From assembly GCF_019803445.1 (NCBI RefSeq), contig NZ_CP081844.1, positions 1 through 64,000 on the forward strand: 64,000 nt of DNA, in the 5' to 3' direction. Of the stretch, positions 34,494-43,255 are shown piece after piece. Within the stretch, counting starts at the first letter, position 1. Each line of letters starts with the position of its first letter. The DNA comes from Caenibius sp. WL (lineage in GTDB: Bacteria > Pseudomonadota > Alphaproteobacteria > Sphingomonadales > Sphingomonadaceae). The notes beneath the pieces are model-generated. The model was given only the letters and a program-made list of their open reading frames with translations, had not been told where the DNA came from and did not search any database. The translations under genes were made by a program, and so were the position numbers.

Positions 34494-34958
34494 GAACATC
34501 CCCCCGGATACGGCTGTCCCCCTGACGGCCATCGCTAACGTGCTCCCATGCCCAAACCGGAGTCAACGCGGTAATTGATCTCCGCCAGGGGTTTTCGGTT
34601 GGCAAGAGGGGGGCGGACGGAAGCGACCGGCAGAAATTTGCGGGTCCTACCGGAGCGTTTTGAAAGGGGTAAGCGCTCAGGGACCGCTTTTTCGAACCCA
34701 GACACCGCTCGCACCCTCAGTTTCTGTTTGAAGTTTCAGTTAGTTATCTGGATTTCCAGACACGTCTGTGCCTACGCGGAAAATTCGACACTATCGCTCT
34801 AGGTGTAACGGTTATTTGTGTCGCTATCAGACTGCTCATTCCATGCTCTGGAAACGTGACCCGCCAACTCAAGCCAGAATGCCGCGTCGGCTGTTCTATT
34901 TCTTTCGGGCGCGATCAATCGGATAGATTGCTTCGATTAGGTGTGAAAGAATGCGGCC
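34494..34958. other. Intergenic region, nothing recognised
   Basis: 465 bp between an exported-protein gene (leftward) and the truncated membrane gene (rightward). The base composition is lower in GC than the flanks of the island. Short frames exist but lack start signals and similarity that I can recognise. It must contain the promoters of both divergent genes. Confidence 0.5.
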
Positions 34959-35869
34959 ATGAGGGAGAAGATCAAACAGAATTGGATGCGTTTGTGGGCA
35001 TGGACGGTTCCACACCTAGCCAAGGCTATTTATGGCGTTCGGTCCTTTGGGCGCAAGCGTGCCGCGCGGATTGAAATCGCCATCTGGCTTATTTCAGCAG
35101 TGGTTGCCGCAACGTCATGCAGGTATCTTCAGTCGTGGTTATCGCCCCATATCAGCGCTCCTGTTGTCGCCAGCCTGCAAACGCTGACCGTAACCATCGG
35201 CAGCGCGATTATCGGGGCGACTGCCATTGCTTCCTCGTTTGTGCTGTTTGCCATTCAGGTGAATGTCGAGCGTTTGCCCTACGGGCTATTCCAGCGATTT
35301 AGCTCTGACTGGAAGTTAATGACGGCTTTCGCGCTCTCGTTTTTTGTAGCGATCGGTGGGGCGTCCTTGTCACTGATATCCAAAGCCAATTGGGTGGCGG
35401 CGATCGTCATGCTCGAAGTGGGGGCGGTCGTCGCCGTGCTTCGCTTGCTTCTTTTTGCCTACCGCCGCTCGCTACATCTTGTGAATCCGTTTCAGCAATT
35501 GGGCCTGATGTATCGACGCGCCGACCGGCAGTTGGAAAGCATAGACCGTCACATTCGCTGGACGACTGCGCATCTGACCCAGTCGGTAGGGCAGGAGCTA
35601 GATGTCAACCGGCGCGTAATTCTGGATGCAAGCCCGAACTGGGACCGTGTTTTGAGGGACACGATCGAACAAGCCGTCGCGTTTGCTCGCAGGGCTGGCG
35701 AACAGGGTGATCTGGAGATATCCGCCGCCGCTTTGAAAACCGTGGTAAGCTTGAACCAGCGCTACATCTATATCAAAGGCCGGACATTCTTCGCCAATAA
35801 TCTGTTGATCGATAATCCCCTCGTCACGGATGCTATTATCAATTCAACCTTGGAAGCGCTACGCCGTCT
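34959..35869 (+). pseudogene. Multi-pass membrane protein gene, 3' end lost by deletion
   Basis: The genuine part is about 303 codons. Four membrane segments (about residues 28-48, 57-80, 120-140 and 145-168) are followed by a soluble helical region ending with TEALRRL-like sequence near 35865. The topology resembles DUF2254-type membrane proteins. The frame stays open to 36152, but after about 35870 it reads the antisense strand of the broken integrase gene, so the last 95 residues are not natural. A normal gene would continue for perhaps 100 codons. The cause is a deletion that joined two convergent genes. Confidence 0.7.
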
Positions 35870-36327
35870 CAAGAATATCCGCTGGCTCGATATCCGTGAT
35901 AGGCATCTGGCCGACGGAGCCTCTAAGCAGGCCCAGCAGGTACTCGCTGCGGCTGGCCGTGGCAGGAGCCCAGCCCTTCTCGCCATCGCGCTTGCGCTTC
36001 TCGCAATACTCCACAGCGATCATATTGAAGGTGTTTGCCGCTTCCGTCCGCGCTCGGGCCTTATCGCGCTGTTTCTCCCGCGAGGGATCCTTGCCCGCCG
36101 CGATCAGTTCGCGGGCTTCGTCCCCGACGCCTGCGGGCTTCGCTCAGACTAACGTCTGGGTATGCCCCCATGGCCAACAACTTCTCACGGCCATCGATCC
36201 GGTACTTGAGCCGCCACAGCTTACCCCCGGCAGGTGTGACCAGGAGGAACATCCCAGCACCGTCCGTCATCTTGACGGCCTTGGCTCCCGGCTTTGCTTT
36301 CCTGATGGCCACATCTGTAAGCGCCAT
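35870..36327 (-). pseudogene. P4-type tyrosine integrase, frameshifted and truncated
   Basis: The N-terminal DUF4102 arm-binding domain starts at 36327 (MALTDVAIRKAKPG, TDGAGMFLLVTP, WRLKYRIDGREKLLAMGAYPDVSLSEAR). Near 36120 a one-base insertion in a run of four G shifts the frame; the restored frame continues DEARELIAAGKDPSREKQ, TFNMIAVEYCEKRKRDG and GQMPITDIEPADIL. At about 35870 homology ends abruptly and a stop follows. The catalytic C-terminal domain with the Arg-His-Tyr residues is gone. The gene lies 213 bp from the tRNA-Gly 3' end, the usual place of an integrase that uses that tRNA. Confidence 0.85.
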
Positions 36328-36539
36328 GTGCTTTCCCAACCCTCCGGGACCTGTACCCCCGAGATACCCCAACAAAGGGGGTATCGCATTGGCCATTTGC
36401 AGAAAGCCCCCAAGAACTACCCCCACAGAGTGGCGGCTTTCAGCGGAAGAAGGCGAACGCTAGCGGCCTAACGAGAGGTAAAATACCTAGGATTCTTGGG
36501 GTTTGTCCAGACGAATACGAACGTCAGCGGTCTGGAAAT

Positions 36540-36613
36540 TGGAGCGGGTAGCGGGAATCGAACCCGCCTAACTAGCTTGGAAGGCTAGGGCTTTACCACT
36601 AAGCTATACCCGC
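36540..36613 (-). tRNA. tRNA-Gly (anticodon TCC)
   Basis: Minus strand, 74 nt including an encoded CCA (36542-36540). The acceptor stem GCGGGTA pairs with TACCCGC, the D-arm is AGCTTAGTGGTAAAGC, the anticodon stem CTAGC/GCTAG encloses the loop CTTCCAA with anticodon TCC, and the T-arm is GCGGG-TTCGATT-CCCGC. Its 3' part is the likely attB of the island. A TTGACG hexamer lies 37 bp upstream. Confidence 0.97.
36547..36560. other. Candidate right attachment core (attR) inside tRNA-Gly
   Basis: GGTAGCGGGAATCG covers the T-loop, T-stem 3' strand and part of the acceptor stem of the tRNA gene. It repeats with one mismatch at 29827-29840 in the same orientation. Confidence 0.5.
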
Positions 36614-36722
36614 TCAGCCGCGGCCCGCTTGCCATCATTCGACCGGCTTCGTCAACCGCCATTCACACAATGGGGCGCTGTCCGTCATACGATCTTCGCT
36701 TCGGGCAAGCGGCAGGCGGCGA

Positions 36723-37778
36723 TCACATCCGGGCGTCGTCCTCGCCACAGGCGATGCGCCAGCCGAGCGCGGCGATCTGCGCCGCTTTCGCGCCGTGCAG
36801 TGCGGCGGCCTCGCTCGACGCGTTACCTTCCAGCGCGCGCTTGTAAACGCCCTGCCGGATGCCGGCGTTGCGGAACAACGCGAAAGCCAGCGCATAGCGC
36901 CAGTGCGCAGGATCGATCGGCCCCGCCCCCGTCTGTTCCTGATAGCGCGCGAGATAGGCCTGTTCCGACGGGATGCCGAGCGCGGGCAGATCGGAATCCG
37001 AGAGCCCCCGGAACCCTTCGGCATTCACCCGCCAGGCCATGACATGCTGGGCTAGGTCGGCGAGCGGATGGCCGAGCGTGGAGAGTTCCCAATCGAGCAC
37101 CGCGATCACTTCGGGCCGTTCGGGATGGAAGATCAGATTGTCGTTGCGATAATCGCCATGGACCACGCGGCTTTCTTCCAGCCCCGGATCGTTGGCCGGC
37201 AGCCATTCGATCAGCCGGTCCATCGCTTCGATGGTCTGCGTTTCGGTCGCCCGGTACTGTCTGGTCCAGCGGCCGACCTGCCGCGCGAAGTAATTGCCGG
37301 GCTTGCCGAAATCGGCCAGCCCCACGGCCACCGGATCGACCGCGTGGAGCCGCGCCAGCACGGTGATCATCGCGTCATAAATCGCCGCACGCTCCGCCGG
37401 TTGCATATCGGGCAGGCGCGCATCCCAGAAATTGCGGCCCGAAGCATGCTCCATCACGAAGAACGGCGTGCCGACCACTTCCGGGTCCTCGCACAGCGCC
37501 AGCGGGCGGGCAACGGGCACACCCGTGCCAGCCAGCGCCGCCGTGACCTTGTATTCCCGCTCCACCGCATGGGCGGACGGCAACAGCACGCCGGGCGGCT
37601 TCTTGCGCAGGACCATGCGCGGCTGGCCATCGACGAGGATCGCATAAGTCGGGTTCGATTGCCCGCCCGCGAACTTCTTCGCCGAGATTGCGCCGGTCAG
37701 TTCCGGGAACCGTTCGCGCAGCCACGGATCGAGCCGCGCGAGGTCCAGCCGGAAACGGTCGGAAGTATCGTCCGCCAT
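36723..37778 (-). CDS. APH-fold phosphotransferase, ACAD10/11-associated kinase
   Basis: 351 residues of the aminoglycoside-phosphotransferase superfamily. Lys59 in LRKKPPG is the ATP-binding Lys, HGDYRNDN (207-214) is the catalytic loop with Asp209 as base and Asn214, and DWELSTLGHPLADL (229 onward) replaces the DFG motif. This form matches the kinase half of human ACAD10/11 and of LvaA, which phosphorylate a 4-hydroxyl group of hydroxyacyl-CoA, so its work here is probably metabolic rather than drug resistance. A GTG at 37790 overlaps the upstream stop (GTGA), but I prefer the ATG at 37778. It is the last gene of a four-gene operon. Confidence 0.9.
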   Translation of the reverse strand: MADDTSDRFRLDLARLDPWLRERFPELTGAISAKKFAGGQSNPTYAILVDGQPRMVLRKKPPGVLLPSAHAVEREYKVTAALAGTGVPVARPLALCEDPEVVGTPFFVMEHASGRNFWDARLPDMQPAERAAIYDAMITVLARLHAVDPVAVGLADFGKPGNYFARQVGRWTRQYRATETQTIEAMDRLIEWLPANDPGLEESRVVHGDYRNDNLIFHPERPEVIAVLDWELSTLGHPLADLAQHVMAWRVNAEGFRGLSDSDLPALGIPSEQAYLARYQEQTGAGPIDPAHWRYALAFALFRNAGIRQGVYKRALEGNASSEAAALHGAKAAQIAALGWRIACGEDDARM

Positions 37779-37786
37779 CGGTCCGC

Positions 37787-38995
37787 TCACCCGTGCTTGA
37801 CGAGTTCGAGCCGGCCGATCTGGTGGCGGTGCACTTCGTCCGGCCCGTCGGCAAAACGGATCTTGCGGGCATGGGCGTAGTATTCGGCGAGGAAGAAATC
37901 CTGGCTCAGCCCAGCCGCGCCATGCGCCTGGATCGCCCAGTCGATCACCTGGCAGGCCATGTTGGGCGCAGCCACCTTGATCATGCCGATTTCGGCCTTG
38001 GCCGCCTTGTTGCCCACCGTGTCCATCTTGTGCGCGGCGTGCAGCGTTAGCAGGCGCGCCTGATCGATCAGGATGCGCGAATTGGCGATCCGTTCGATAA
38101 TGACGCCCTGTTCCGCCAGCGGCTTGCCAAATGCCACCCGGCTTTTGACCCGCTTGCACATCGCCTCCAGCGCGCGTTCGGCCATGCCGATCTGGCGCAT
38201 GCAGTGGTGGATGCGGCCCGGCCCGAGGCGGGCCTGCGCGATTTCGAACCCGCGCCCTTCGCCCAGCAGCATGTTCGATGCCGGAACACGGACGTTGTCG
38301 AAAATCATTTCCATGTGCCCGTGCGGCGCATCGTCATAGCCGAACAGCGTCATCGGGCGGACGACGGTGATCCCCGGCGTATCGCGCGGGATCAGGATCA
38401 TCGATTGCTGCTTGTGCTTTTCAGCGGTGGGATCGGTCTTGCCCATGAAGATCAGGATCTGGCAATCGCGTTCCCCGATCCCGGAAATCCACCACTTGCG
38501 CCCGTTGATGACATATTCATCGCCATCGCGCACGATCGAGCTTTCGATATTGGTGGCGTCCGACGAGGCCACGCCCGGCTCCGTCATCACGAAGGACGAA
38601 CGCATCCTGCCGTCCAGCATCGGTTCGAGCCAGCGCTGCTTGTGCTCCTCCGTCCCGAAGCGTTCCAGCGTTTCCATGTTGCCGGTGTCGGGCGCCTGGC
38701 AGTTGAACACCTGCGGTGAGAAATGGACGCGGCCCATTTCCTCGCACAGCGGAGCGTATTCGAGATTGGTCAGCCCCGCGCCGTGCCGGGATTCGGGGAG
38801 GAACAGGTTCCACAGCCCTTCCGCCTTGGCCTTGGCCTTCAACTCGTCGATCAGCGGCACGGGGGCCCAGCGGTCCCCTTCGGCCTTCTGCTGATAATAG
38901 AGCTTTTCGTTGGGGTAGATATGTTCCGCCATGAACGCGCGCAGGCGCGCCAGCAGGTCGGCGGTCTTCGCGTTGTGTTCGAAACCGATGGTCAT
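37787..38995 (-). CDS. ACAD10/11-like acyl-CoA dehydrogenase
   Basis: 402 residues with the normal acyl-CoA dehydrogenase fold. [17 protein letters not shown] and [13 protein letters not shown] are FAD/substrate-binding segments, and [24 protein letters not shown] is the family pattern. The position of the usual catalytic Glu (YEGTSQ in MCAD) is Asp383 in FADGPDEVH, a change shared with human ACAD11 and consistent with elimination from a 4-phosphoacyl-CoA instead of simple dehydrogenation. The ATG overlaps the stop of the two-domain enzyme (ATGA at 38995-38992). The kinase gene follows after 8 bp. Confidence 0.93.
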   Translation of the reverse strand: MTIGFEHNAKTADLLARLRAFMAEHIYPNEKLYYQQKAEGDRWAPVPLIDELKAKAKAEGLWNLFLPESRHGAGLTNLEYAPLCEEMGRVHFSPQVFNCQAPDTGNMETLERFGTEEHKQRWLEPMLDGRMRSSFVMTEPGVASSDATNIESSIVRDGDEYVINGRKWWISGIGERDCQILIFMGKTDPTAEKHKQQSMILIPRDTPGITVVRPMTLFGYDDAPHGHMEMIFDNVRVPASNMLLGEGRGFEIAQARLGPGRIHHCMRQIGMAERALEAMCKRVKSRVAFGKPLAEQGVIIERIANSRILIDQARLLTLHAAHKMDTVGNKAAKAEIGMIKVAAPNMACQVIDWAIQAHGAAGLSQDFFLAEYYAHARKIRFADGPDEVHRHQIGRLELVKHG

Positions 38996-41073
38996 GCGTA
39001 GAACCCCTTGCCTTCGCGCACGCGCTCGACGAGCAGCGGCGCGGGCGTCCAGTATTCGTCGCCATGCTGGCTGCGGAATTCCTCGATCCGAGCAAGAACC
39101 TTGTCGAGCCCGATCTGGTCGGCCCAGAACATCGGCCCGCCGGTATAGGCCGGGAAACCGAGGCCGTTGATCATCGCCACATCGATATCCTGCGGACGGG
39201 CAGCCACGCCTTCGCCGAGGATTTTCGCGCCTTCGTTGACCATGGCATAGACGAGGCGTTCGATCGTTTCCTGCTCGCCGATTTCGCGCAGGGCCAGGCC
39301 GTGCTTTTCGGCATGGGCGGCGATCATGGCGTCGGTGGCCGGGTTATGGCTTGCCTTGCGGTTTTCGTCATAGGTGTACCAGCCCGAGCCGGTCTTCTGG
39401 CCAAGGTTGCCCTGCGCCACCATCTGTTCGACGAAATCGGCGCGCAGTTCGCGCGGGGAGGCGCTGGCCGCCCGCGATTTGCGCGCGGCGGCCTGCACGT
39501 CGAGGCCCGCCAGATCGCCCAGCGCGAACGGCCCCATCGGGAACCCGAAGCCCTGCACCGCCTTGTCCACCACTGCGGGGGCGGCGCCTTCTTCCACCAG
39601 GAAGAAGCCTTCGCGCGACCGCTTGGACAGCATGCGGTTGACGATGAACCCGTCGCACACGCCTGACAGGACGGAGAGCTTGCCGATCCGCTTGCCGAAA
39701 TCCATGATCGTGGCGACCACGGCCGGATCGGTGCGTTCCGCCCGGACATTTTCGAGCAGGCGCATGACATTGGCCGGGTTGAAGAAGTGCATCCCGCACA
39801 CGTCTTCCGCGCGGCCCGAGGCATCGGCCAGTTTCTCGATATTGAGGAACGAGGTGTTGCTGGCCAGAATCGTGCCCGGTTTGGTGACCTTGCCCAGTTG
39901 GGCGAACACCGCTTCCTTGGTGGCGAGGTCTTCGGTCACCGCTTCGATCACCAGATCGACCGCGCCGAGATCGGCCGGATCGGTGCTGCGGGTGATAAGC
40001 GCCAGTTGCCGGTCCATCTGTTCCTGGCTCATCCGGCCCTTCTTGACCGTGGAGCCCCACATCTTCTCGATGGCGCCCACGGCCTTGGCCACGTGTTCGT
40101 CATCGAGGCCCACGGCGACCACCGGAATCCCGGCGGCGGCAACCGCCATCACGATGCCCCGACCCATCACGCCCAGCCCGATCACACCGACTGCGTTCAC
40201 GTCGCGCGCAGTGACGTCGGCGGGCAGGCCCGGCACGCGGGCAACTTCGCGTTCGGCAACGAACACATGGCGCAGCGCCTTGGACTGCGGCCCGGCGATG
40301 GCTTCCTTGCACAGCGCATATTCGCGCTCCAGCGCTTCGGGGAAAGGATAGTCATAGCCGAGGCGAATGGCATCGAGCGCGAGCAGCGGCGCGGTCTGGC
40401 CGCGCATGGTGCGGGCGAGATTCTTGCGCGCCTCTTCGAACAACGCCGGATCGTCTTCCGGCATCGGCAGATTGCCCGCACTGCGCGGCCCCACGCCCGC
40501 AGCGACGAGTTCGGCGGCATAGGCATGCGCGGCTTCCGCCAGATCGCCTCCGGCGATCCGGTCGATCAGGCCGGATTCGAGCGCTTTCTTCGCATTGATC
40601 TGCTTGCCCGTAGTAACGAGATCGATCGTCGTGGCCAACCCCGCCAGGCGCGGTGTGCGCTGCGTGCCGCCAGCGCCCGGCAGCAGGCCGAGCTTCACTT
40701 CGGGGAAACCGAACCGCGTGGCCGGATCGGCAATGCGATAATGGCACGCCAGCGCCACTTCGAAGCCGCCGCCCAGCACGGTGCCGTGCACCGCCGCGAC
40801 CACCGGCTTTTCGCAGGCGTCGAGCATGGCGATGGCTTCGGTCAGATTCGGGCCGACCATCGGCTTGCCGAATTCCTTGATATCCGCGCCCGCGATGAAC
40901 GTGCGGCCCGCGCAGCGCACGATCAGGACCTTGAGTTCCGCATCGGCGTTGAACGCCTGCAACGCATCGACCAGCCCCTGCCGCACCCCGGCGGAGGTGG
41001 CATTGACGGGGGGATTGTCGACCAGCGCTTCGGCAATCGGGCCCCGTGTGCTGAATGTCACCATAGCGTTCAT
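38992..41073 (-). CDS. Bifunctional enoyl-CoA hydratase/3-hydroxyacyl-CoA dehydrogenase (FadJ-like)
   Basis: 693 residues. The N-terminal crotonase domain (about 1-190) has AGADIKEFG for the oxyanion hole and both catalytic Glu residues ([13 protein letters not shown] and [13 protein letters not shown]). The dehydrogenase domain starts near 295 with [13 protein letters not shown], followed by [14 protein letters not shown] and the C-terminal 3HCDH domains. It performs hydration and oxidation steps of beta-oxidation on CoA esters. Stop and start overlap with both neighbours (41070-41073 and 38992-38995), which indicates a tightly coupled operon. Confidence 0.95.
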   Translation of the reverse strand: MNAMVTFSTRGPIAEALVDNPPVNATSAGVRQGLVDALQAFNADAELKVLIVRCAGRTFIAGADIKEFGKPMVGPNLTEAIAMLDACEKPVVAAVHGTVLGGGFEVALACHYRIADPATRFGFPEVKLGLLPGAGGTQRTPRLAGLATTIDLVTTGKQINAKKALESGLIDRIAGGDLAEAAHAYAAELVAAGVGPRSAGNLPMPEDDPALFEEARKNLARTMRGQTAPLLALDAIRLGYDYPFPEALEREYALCKEAIAGPQSKALRHVFVAEREVARVPGLPADVTARDVNAVGVIGLGVMGRGIVMAVAAAGIPVVAVGLDDEHVAKAVGAIEKMWGSTVKKGRMSQEQMDRQLALITRSTDPADLGAVDLVIEAVTEDLATKEAVFAQLGKVTKPGTILASNTSFLNIEKLADASGRAEDVCGMHFFNPANVMRLLENVRAERTDPAVVATIMDFGKRIGKLSVLSGVCDGFIVNRMLSKRSREGFFLVEEGAAPAVVDKAVQGFGFPMGPFALGDLAGLDVQAAARKSRAASASPRELRADFVEQMVAQGNLGQKTGSGWYTYDENRKASHNPATDAMIAAHAEKHGLALREIGEQETIERLVYAMVNEGAKILGEGVAARPQDIDVAMINGLGFPAYTGGPMFWADQIGLDKVLARIEEFRSQHGDEYWTPAPLLVERVREGKGFYA

Positions 41074-42065
41074 TGCGTGTCTCCTTCGGCGGTCATGGTC
41101 AGGATCACTTTGCCCTGCGCGCGCCGTTCCATTACGTGATTGATGGCTTCAACCGCCCGGTCGAGCGGGAAAATGGTATCCACCTCAGGCTTGATCTTGC
41201 CCGCCGCCAGCCAGTCGAGCAGCTGCGCGATATTGCCTGCGTGATGCACCGGATCGGCGCGCAGCGAATTGCCCCACAGCACGCCCACCGCCGATGCGCT
41301 CTTGAGCAGCAGCAGGTTGGCGGGAATTTGCGGAATCTGCCCGGCGGCGAAACCGACCACCAGCAGCCGCCCATACCAGGCGAGCGACTTGATCGCGGGC
41401 ACGGTCAGATCGCCGCCGACCGGATCGTACACCACGTCCACGCCTTTGCCGCCGGTCAGTTCTTTGATCCGTTCGCGGAAATCCTCGGTCGTATAGTTGA
41501 TCGTTTCGGCCGCGCCGTATTCGCGTGCCAGCGCCAGCTTCTCGTCGGTCGATGCCGCCGCGATCACCCGCGCGCCCATCAGCGCGCCCAGTTCCACCGC
41601 CGCCAGGCCGACCCCGCCCGCCGCGCCCAGCACCAGCAGGGTTTCACCGGGCTTGAGCGCCGCCCGGTCTTTCAGCGCGTGATAGGACGTGCCGTAAGTG
41701 ATGAGCATGCCCGAGGCCACCACCAGGTCCGCTTCCGCCGGCACCGGGAACGCCTGCGGGGCGGGCACCACCGCCTGCTGCGCAAAGCCGCCGGTGCCGC
41801 TGAAGGCCACGATCCGGTCGCCCACGGCAAAACCGCTGACGCCTTCGCCCACCGCGCGCACGATCCCGCCCAGTTCGCTGCCCGGCACGAACGGCACGGG
41901 CGGCTTGGTCTGGTATTTTCCCTGCACCATCAGGCCATCGGGGAAATTCACCCCGGCGGCCCGCACATCGATCAGCAGCGCGCCCGGCGCCACGGCGGGC
42001 GCTGCGAAAGCGCCGATTTCCAGTGCGTCGACGGGGGCGAATTCCCGGCAGATTACAGCTTTCAT
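41070..42065 (-). CDS. NADPH:quinone oxidoreductase-type zinc-free MDR protein
   Basis: 331 residues of the medium-chain dehydrogenase/reductase superfamily, QOR branch. The N-terminal GroES-like domain has VRAAGVNFPDGLMVQG, and the Rossmann motif is LVLGAAGGVGLAAVELG. The zinc ligands of alcohol dehydrogenases are missing. It reduces quinones or enoyl groups of CoA esters with NADPH; the substrate is not proven. ATG codons at 42071 and 42065 are both possible, and GGGA lies 8 bp before the second. It is the first gene of the beta-oxidation-type operon, divergent from the TetR gene. Confidence 0.88.
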   Translation of the reverse strand: MKAVICREFAPVDALEIGAFAAPAVAPGALLIDVRAAGVNFPDGLMVQGKYQTKPPVPFVPGSELGGIVRAVGEGVSGFAVGDRIVAFSGTGGFAQQAVVPAPQAFPVPAEADLVVASGMLITYGTSYHALKDRAALKPGETLLVLGAAGGVGLAAVELGALMGARVIAAASTDEKLALAREYGAAETINYTTEDFRERIKELTGGKGVDVVYDPVGGDLTVPAIKSLAWYGRLLVVGFAAGQIPQIPANLLLLKSASAVGVLWGNSLRADPVHHAGNIAQLLDWLAAGKIKPEVDTIFPLDRAVEAINHVMERRAQGKVILTMTAEGDTQ

Positions 42066-42086
42066 TGACATTCCCAACGTTCGTAT

Positions 42087-42100
42087 CAAACACTTGTTTG
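42087..42100. promoter_or_regulatory. Putative TetR-family operator
   Basis: CAAACACTTGTTTG, a 14-bp inverted repeat with CAAACA/TGTTTG arms and a 2-bp centre, lies between the divergent operon (start 42065) and the TetR gene (start 42151). The pattern resembles sites of acyl-CoA-responsive TetR regulators such as PsrA. Confidence 0.65.
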
Positions 42101-42150
42101 GACAAAGGGCGATTCGTGTCAACCACCGATTTTGCCGCCAGGGAGCGCCG

Positions 42151-42807
42151 ATGACTGCTAGCAAGGCCACAATGGCCGGGAAAACAACGGAAAATCGCGC
42201 CGGGTATGCCAGCCCACGATGGCGCATCTTCCTTGCCGCAGAAGAGCTGGTGGCCGAACGCGGCTTCGAAGCGGTCTCCTCGCGCGACATCACGGCGCGC
42301 GCCGGGGTGAACCTCGGTGCGATCAATTACCACTACCGGTCCAAGCACGAACTGCTGATGGAAGTGTTCCGCACCCGCGCGGGCGAACTGAATCAGGAAC
42401 GGCAGGCGATGCTGCGCGCGGCGCTGGCCGAAAAGCCGCCCAGCGCGCGCGGCATCCTGCGCGCCCTGATCGAACCGCCCACGCTGTGGAGCAGCGACGA
42501 GCGGCGCACCGCGCTCACTTATCTCAACCGCGCCCGGCGCGAAGGCCCCGCCGAAGTGCGCGAAATCATCCGCACCGACGTGCGCCATCTGCGCCGCTTC
42601 GCCGAAGCGCTGGCCGATGTCCTGCCCGACCTTGCCCGCGAGGATATCCTCTGGCGGCTGCATTTCGCCCTCGGCGTGCTGCACCACAACAGCGCCGCCG
42701 ATTACGAACGGCTCGCCCTACTGTCCGACGGCAACTGCACCCCCGACGACCGCGATGCGCTGCTCGCCCGGCTGGTGGCGTTTATTTCCGCCGGTTTCGG
42801 GGTTTGA
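42151..42807 (+). CDS. TetR/AcrR-family transcriptional regulator
   Basis: 218 residues. The N-terminal helix-turn-helix is the TetR signature (RIFLAAEELVAERGFEAVSSRDITARAGVNLGAINYHYRSKHELLMEVF). The C-terminal ligand domain has no clear identity. GGGAGCG lies 3 bp before the ATG. The long open frame upstream is a shadow of the oxidoreductase gene. It faces the beta-oxidation-type operon across 85 bp with a palindromic operator, so it probably represses that operon and itself until an acyl-CoA-like ligand binds. Confidence 0.93.
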   Translation: MTASKATMAGKTTENRAGYASPRWRIFLAAEELVAERGFEAVSSRDITARAGVNLGAINYHYRSKHELLMEVFRTRAGELNQERQAMLRAALAEKPPSARGILRALIEPPTLWSSDERRTALTYLNRARREGPAEVREIIRTDVRHLRRFAEALADVLPDLAREDILWRLHFALGVLHHNSAADYERLALLSDGNCTPDDRDALLARLVAFISAGFGV

Positions 42808-42832
42808 CGGCCGTTACCTTCGGGTACGCGCG

Positions 42833-43156
42833 CTATTCTCCGGTTGTTGGCAGCGGTTCGAAGCCCAGGGATACGGCAAGATCACGCCAATCGGGGTTGC
42901 AGGTCTCTATCAGAGTCAGCTTCCAGGCGCGGTTCCATTTCTTGATCCGCTTTTCCCGCGTGATTGCCTGCTCCATTGTCGCATGCTGTTCGAACCAGAC
43001 CAGCCGCTTCACTCCGTAATCACGGGTAAACCCCGCGGTCGAGGCTTCGCGATGTTGATGGACGCGCTGGATGAGATTGGACGTTACGCCAGTGTAGAGC
43101 GTGCCGTTGCGCCGTGACGCAAGAATATAGACGGTAGGGCCAAACTTCGGTGCCAT
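42833..43156 (-). CDS. GIY-YIG single-domain nuclease
   Basis: 107 residues. GPTVYILASRRNGTLYTGVTSNLIQRVHQHRE carries the GIY-YIG core (VYIL...LYTGVT) with the catalytic Arg, and LVWFEQHATMEQAITREKRIKKW is the helix with the metal-binding Glu. It is a stand-alone UPF0213-type member, a family of unknown role. An open frame extends upstream into the palindromic repeat (DSRLRGNDE is translation of the repeat arm), so I start at 43156. The gene lies directly next to the perfect palindromic repeat. Confidence 0.88.
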   Translation of the reverse strand: MAPKFGPTVYILASRRNGTLYTGVTSNLIQRVHQHREASTAGFTRDYGVKRLVWFEQHATMEQAITREKRIKKWNRAWKLTLIETCNPDWRDLAVSLGFEPLPTTGE

Positions 43157-43165
43157 GGCTATCTT

Positions 43166-43238
43166 TTCGTCATTCCCGCGCAGGCGGGAATCCAGCCGCA
43201 ACGTTGAACTGGATTCCCGCCTGCGCGGGAATGACGAA
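43166..43238. repeat. Perfect 30-bp inverted repeat (copy C)
   Basis: Left arm 43166-43195, beginning TTCGTCATTCCCGCGCAGGC, and right arm 43209-43238 with a 13-bp centre. Both arms are perfectly complementary. The arms begin with the same CGTCA-type sequence as copies A and B, but the inner part is the GC-rich CCCGCG...CGGG type. It lies between the GIY-YIG gene and the epoxide-hydrolase gene. Confidence 0.92.
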
Positions 43239-43255
43239 GGGAAGCGATATCTCCG

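Larger units (their letters stand above)
29827..36560. mobile_element. Eroded tRNA-Gly-associated genomic island (~6.7 kb)
   Basis: It is bounded by a 14-bp near-repeat of the tRNA-Gly 3' part. Inside are genes with lower GC and freer codon use than the flanks, an ImmA/IrrE peptidase gene, and next to the tRNA a frameshifted and truncated P4-type integrase. An internal deletion has fused the integrase to a membrane protein gene. The island can no longer move by itself. Confidence 0.6.

Noticed and set aside
35870-36152. C-terminal 95 codons of the rightward membrane-protein frame
   Set aside because: They read the opposite strand of recognisable integrase codons, so they are not a natural part of the protein.
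36723-37778. Aminoglycoside resistance gene
   Set aside because: The fold is APH, but the motifs and gene order fit the ACAD-associated kinase group, not resistance enzymes.
39787-41139. Plus-strand frame of 450 codons
   Set aside because: Antisense to the FadJ-like gene.
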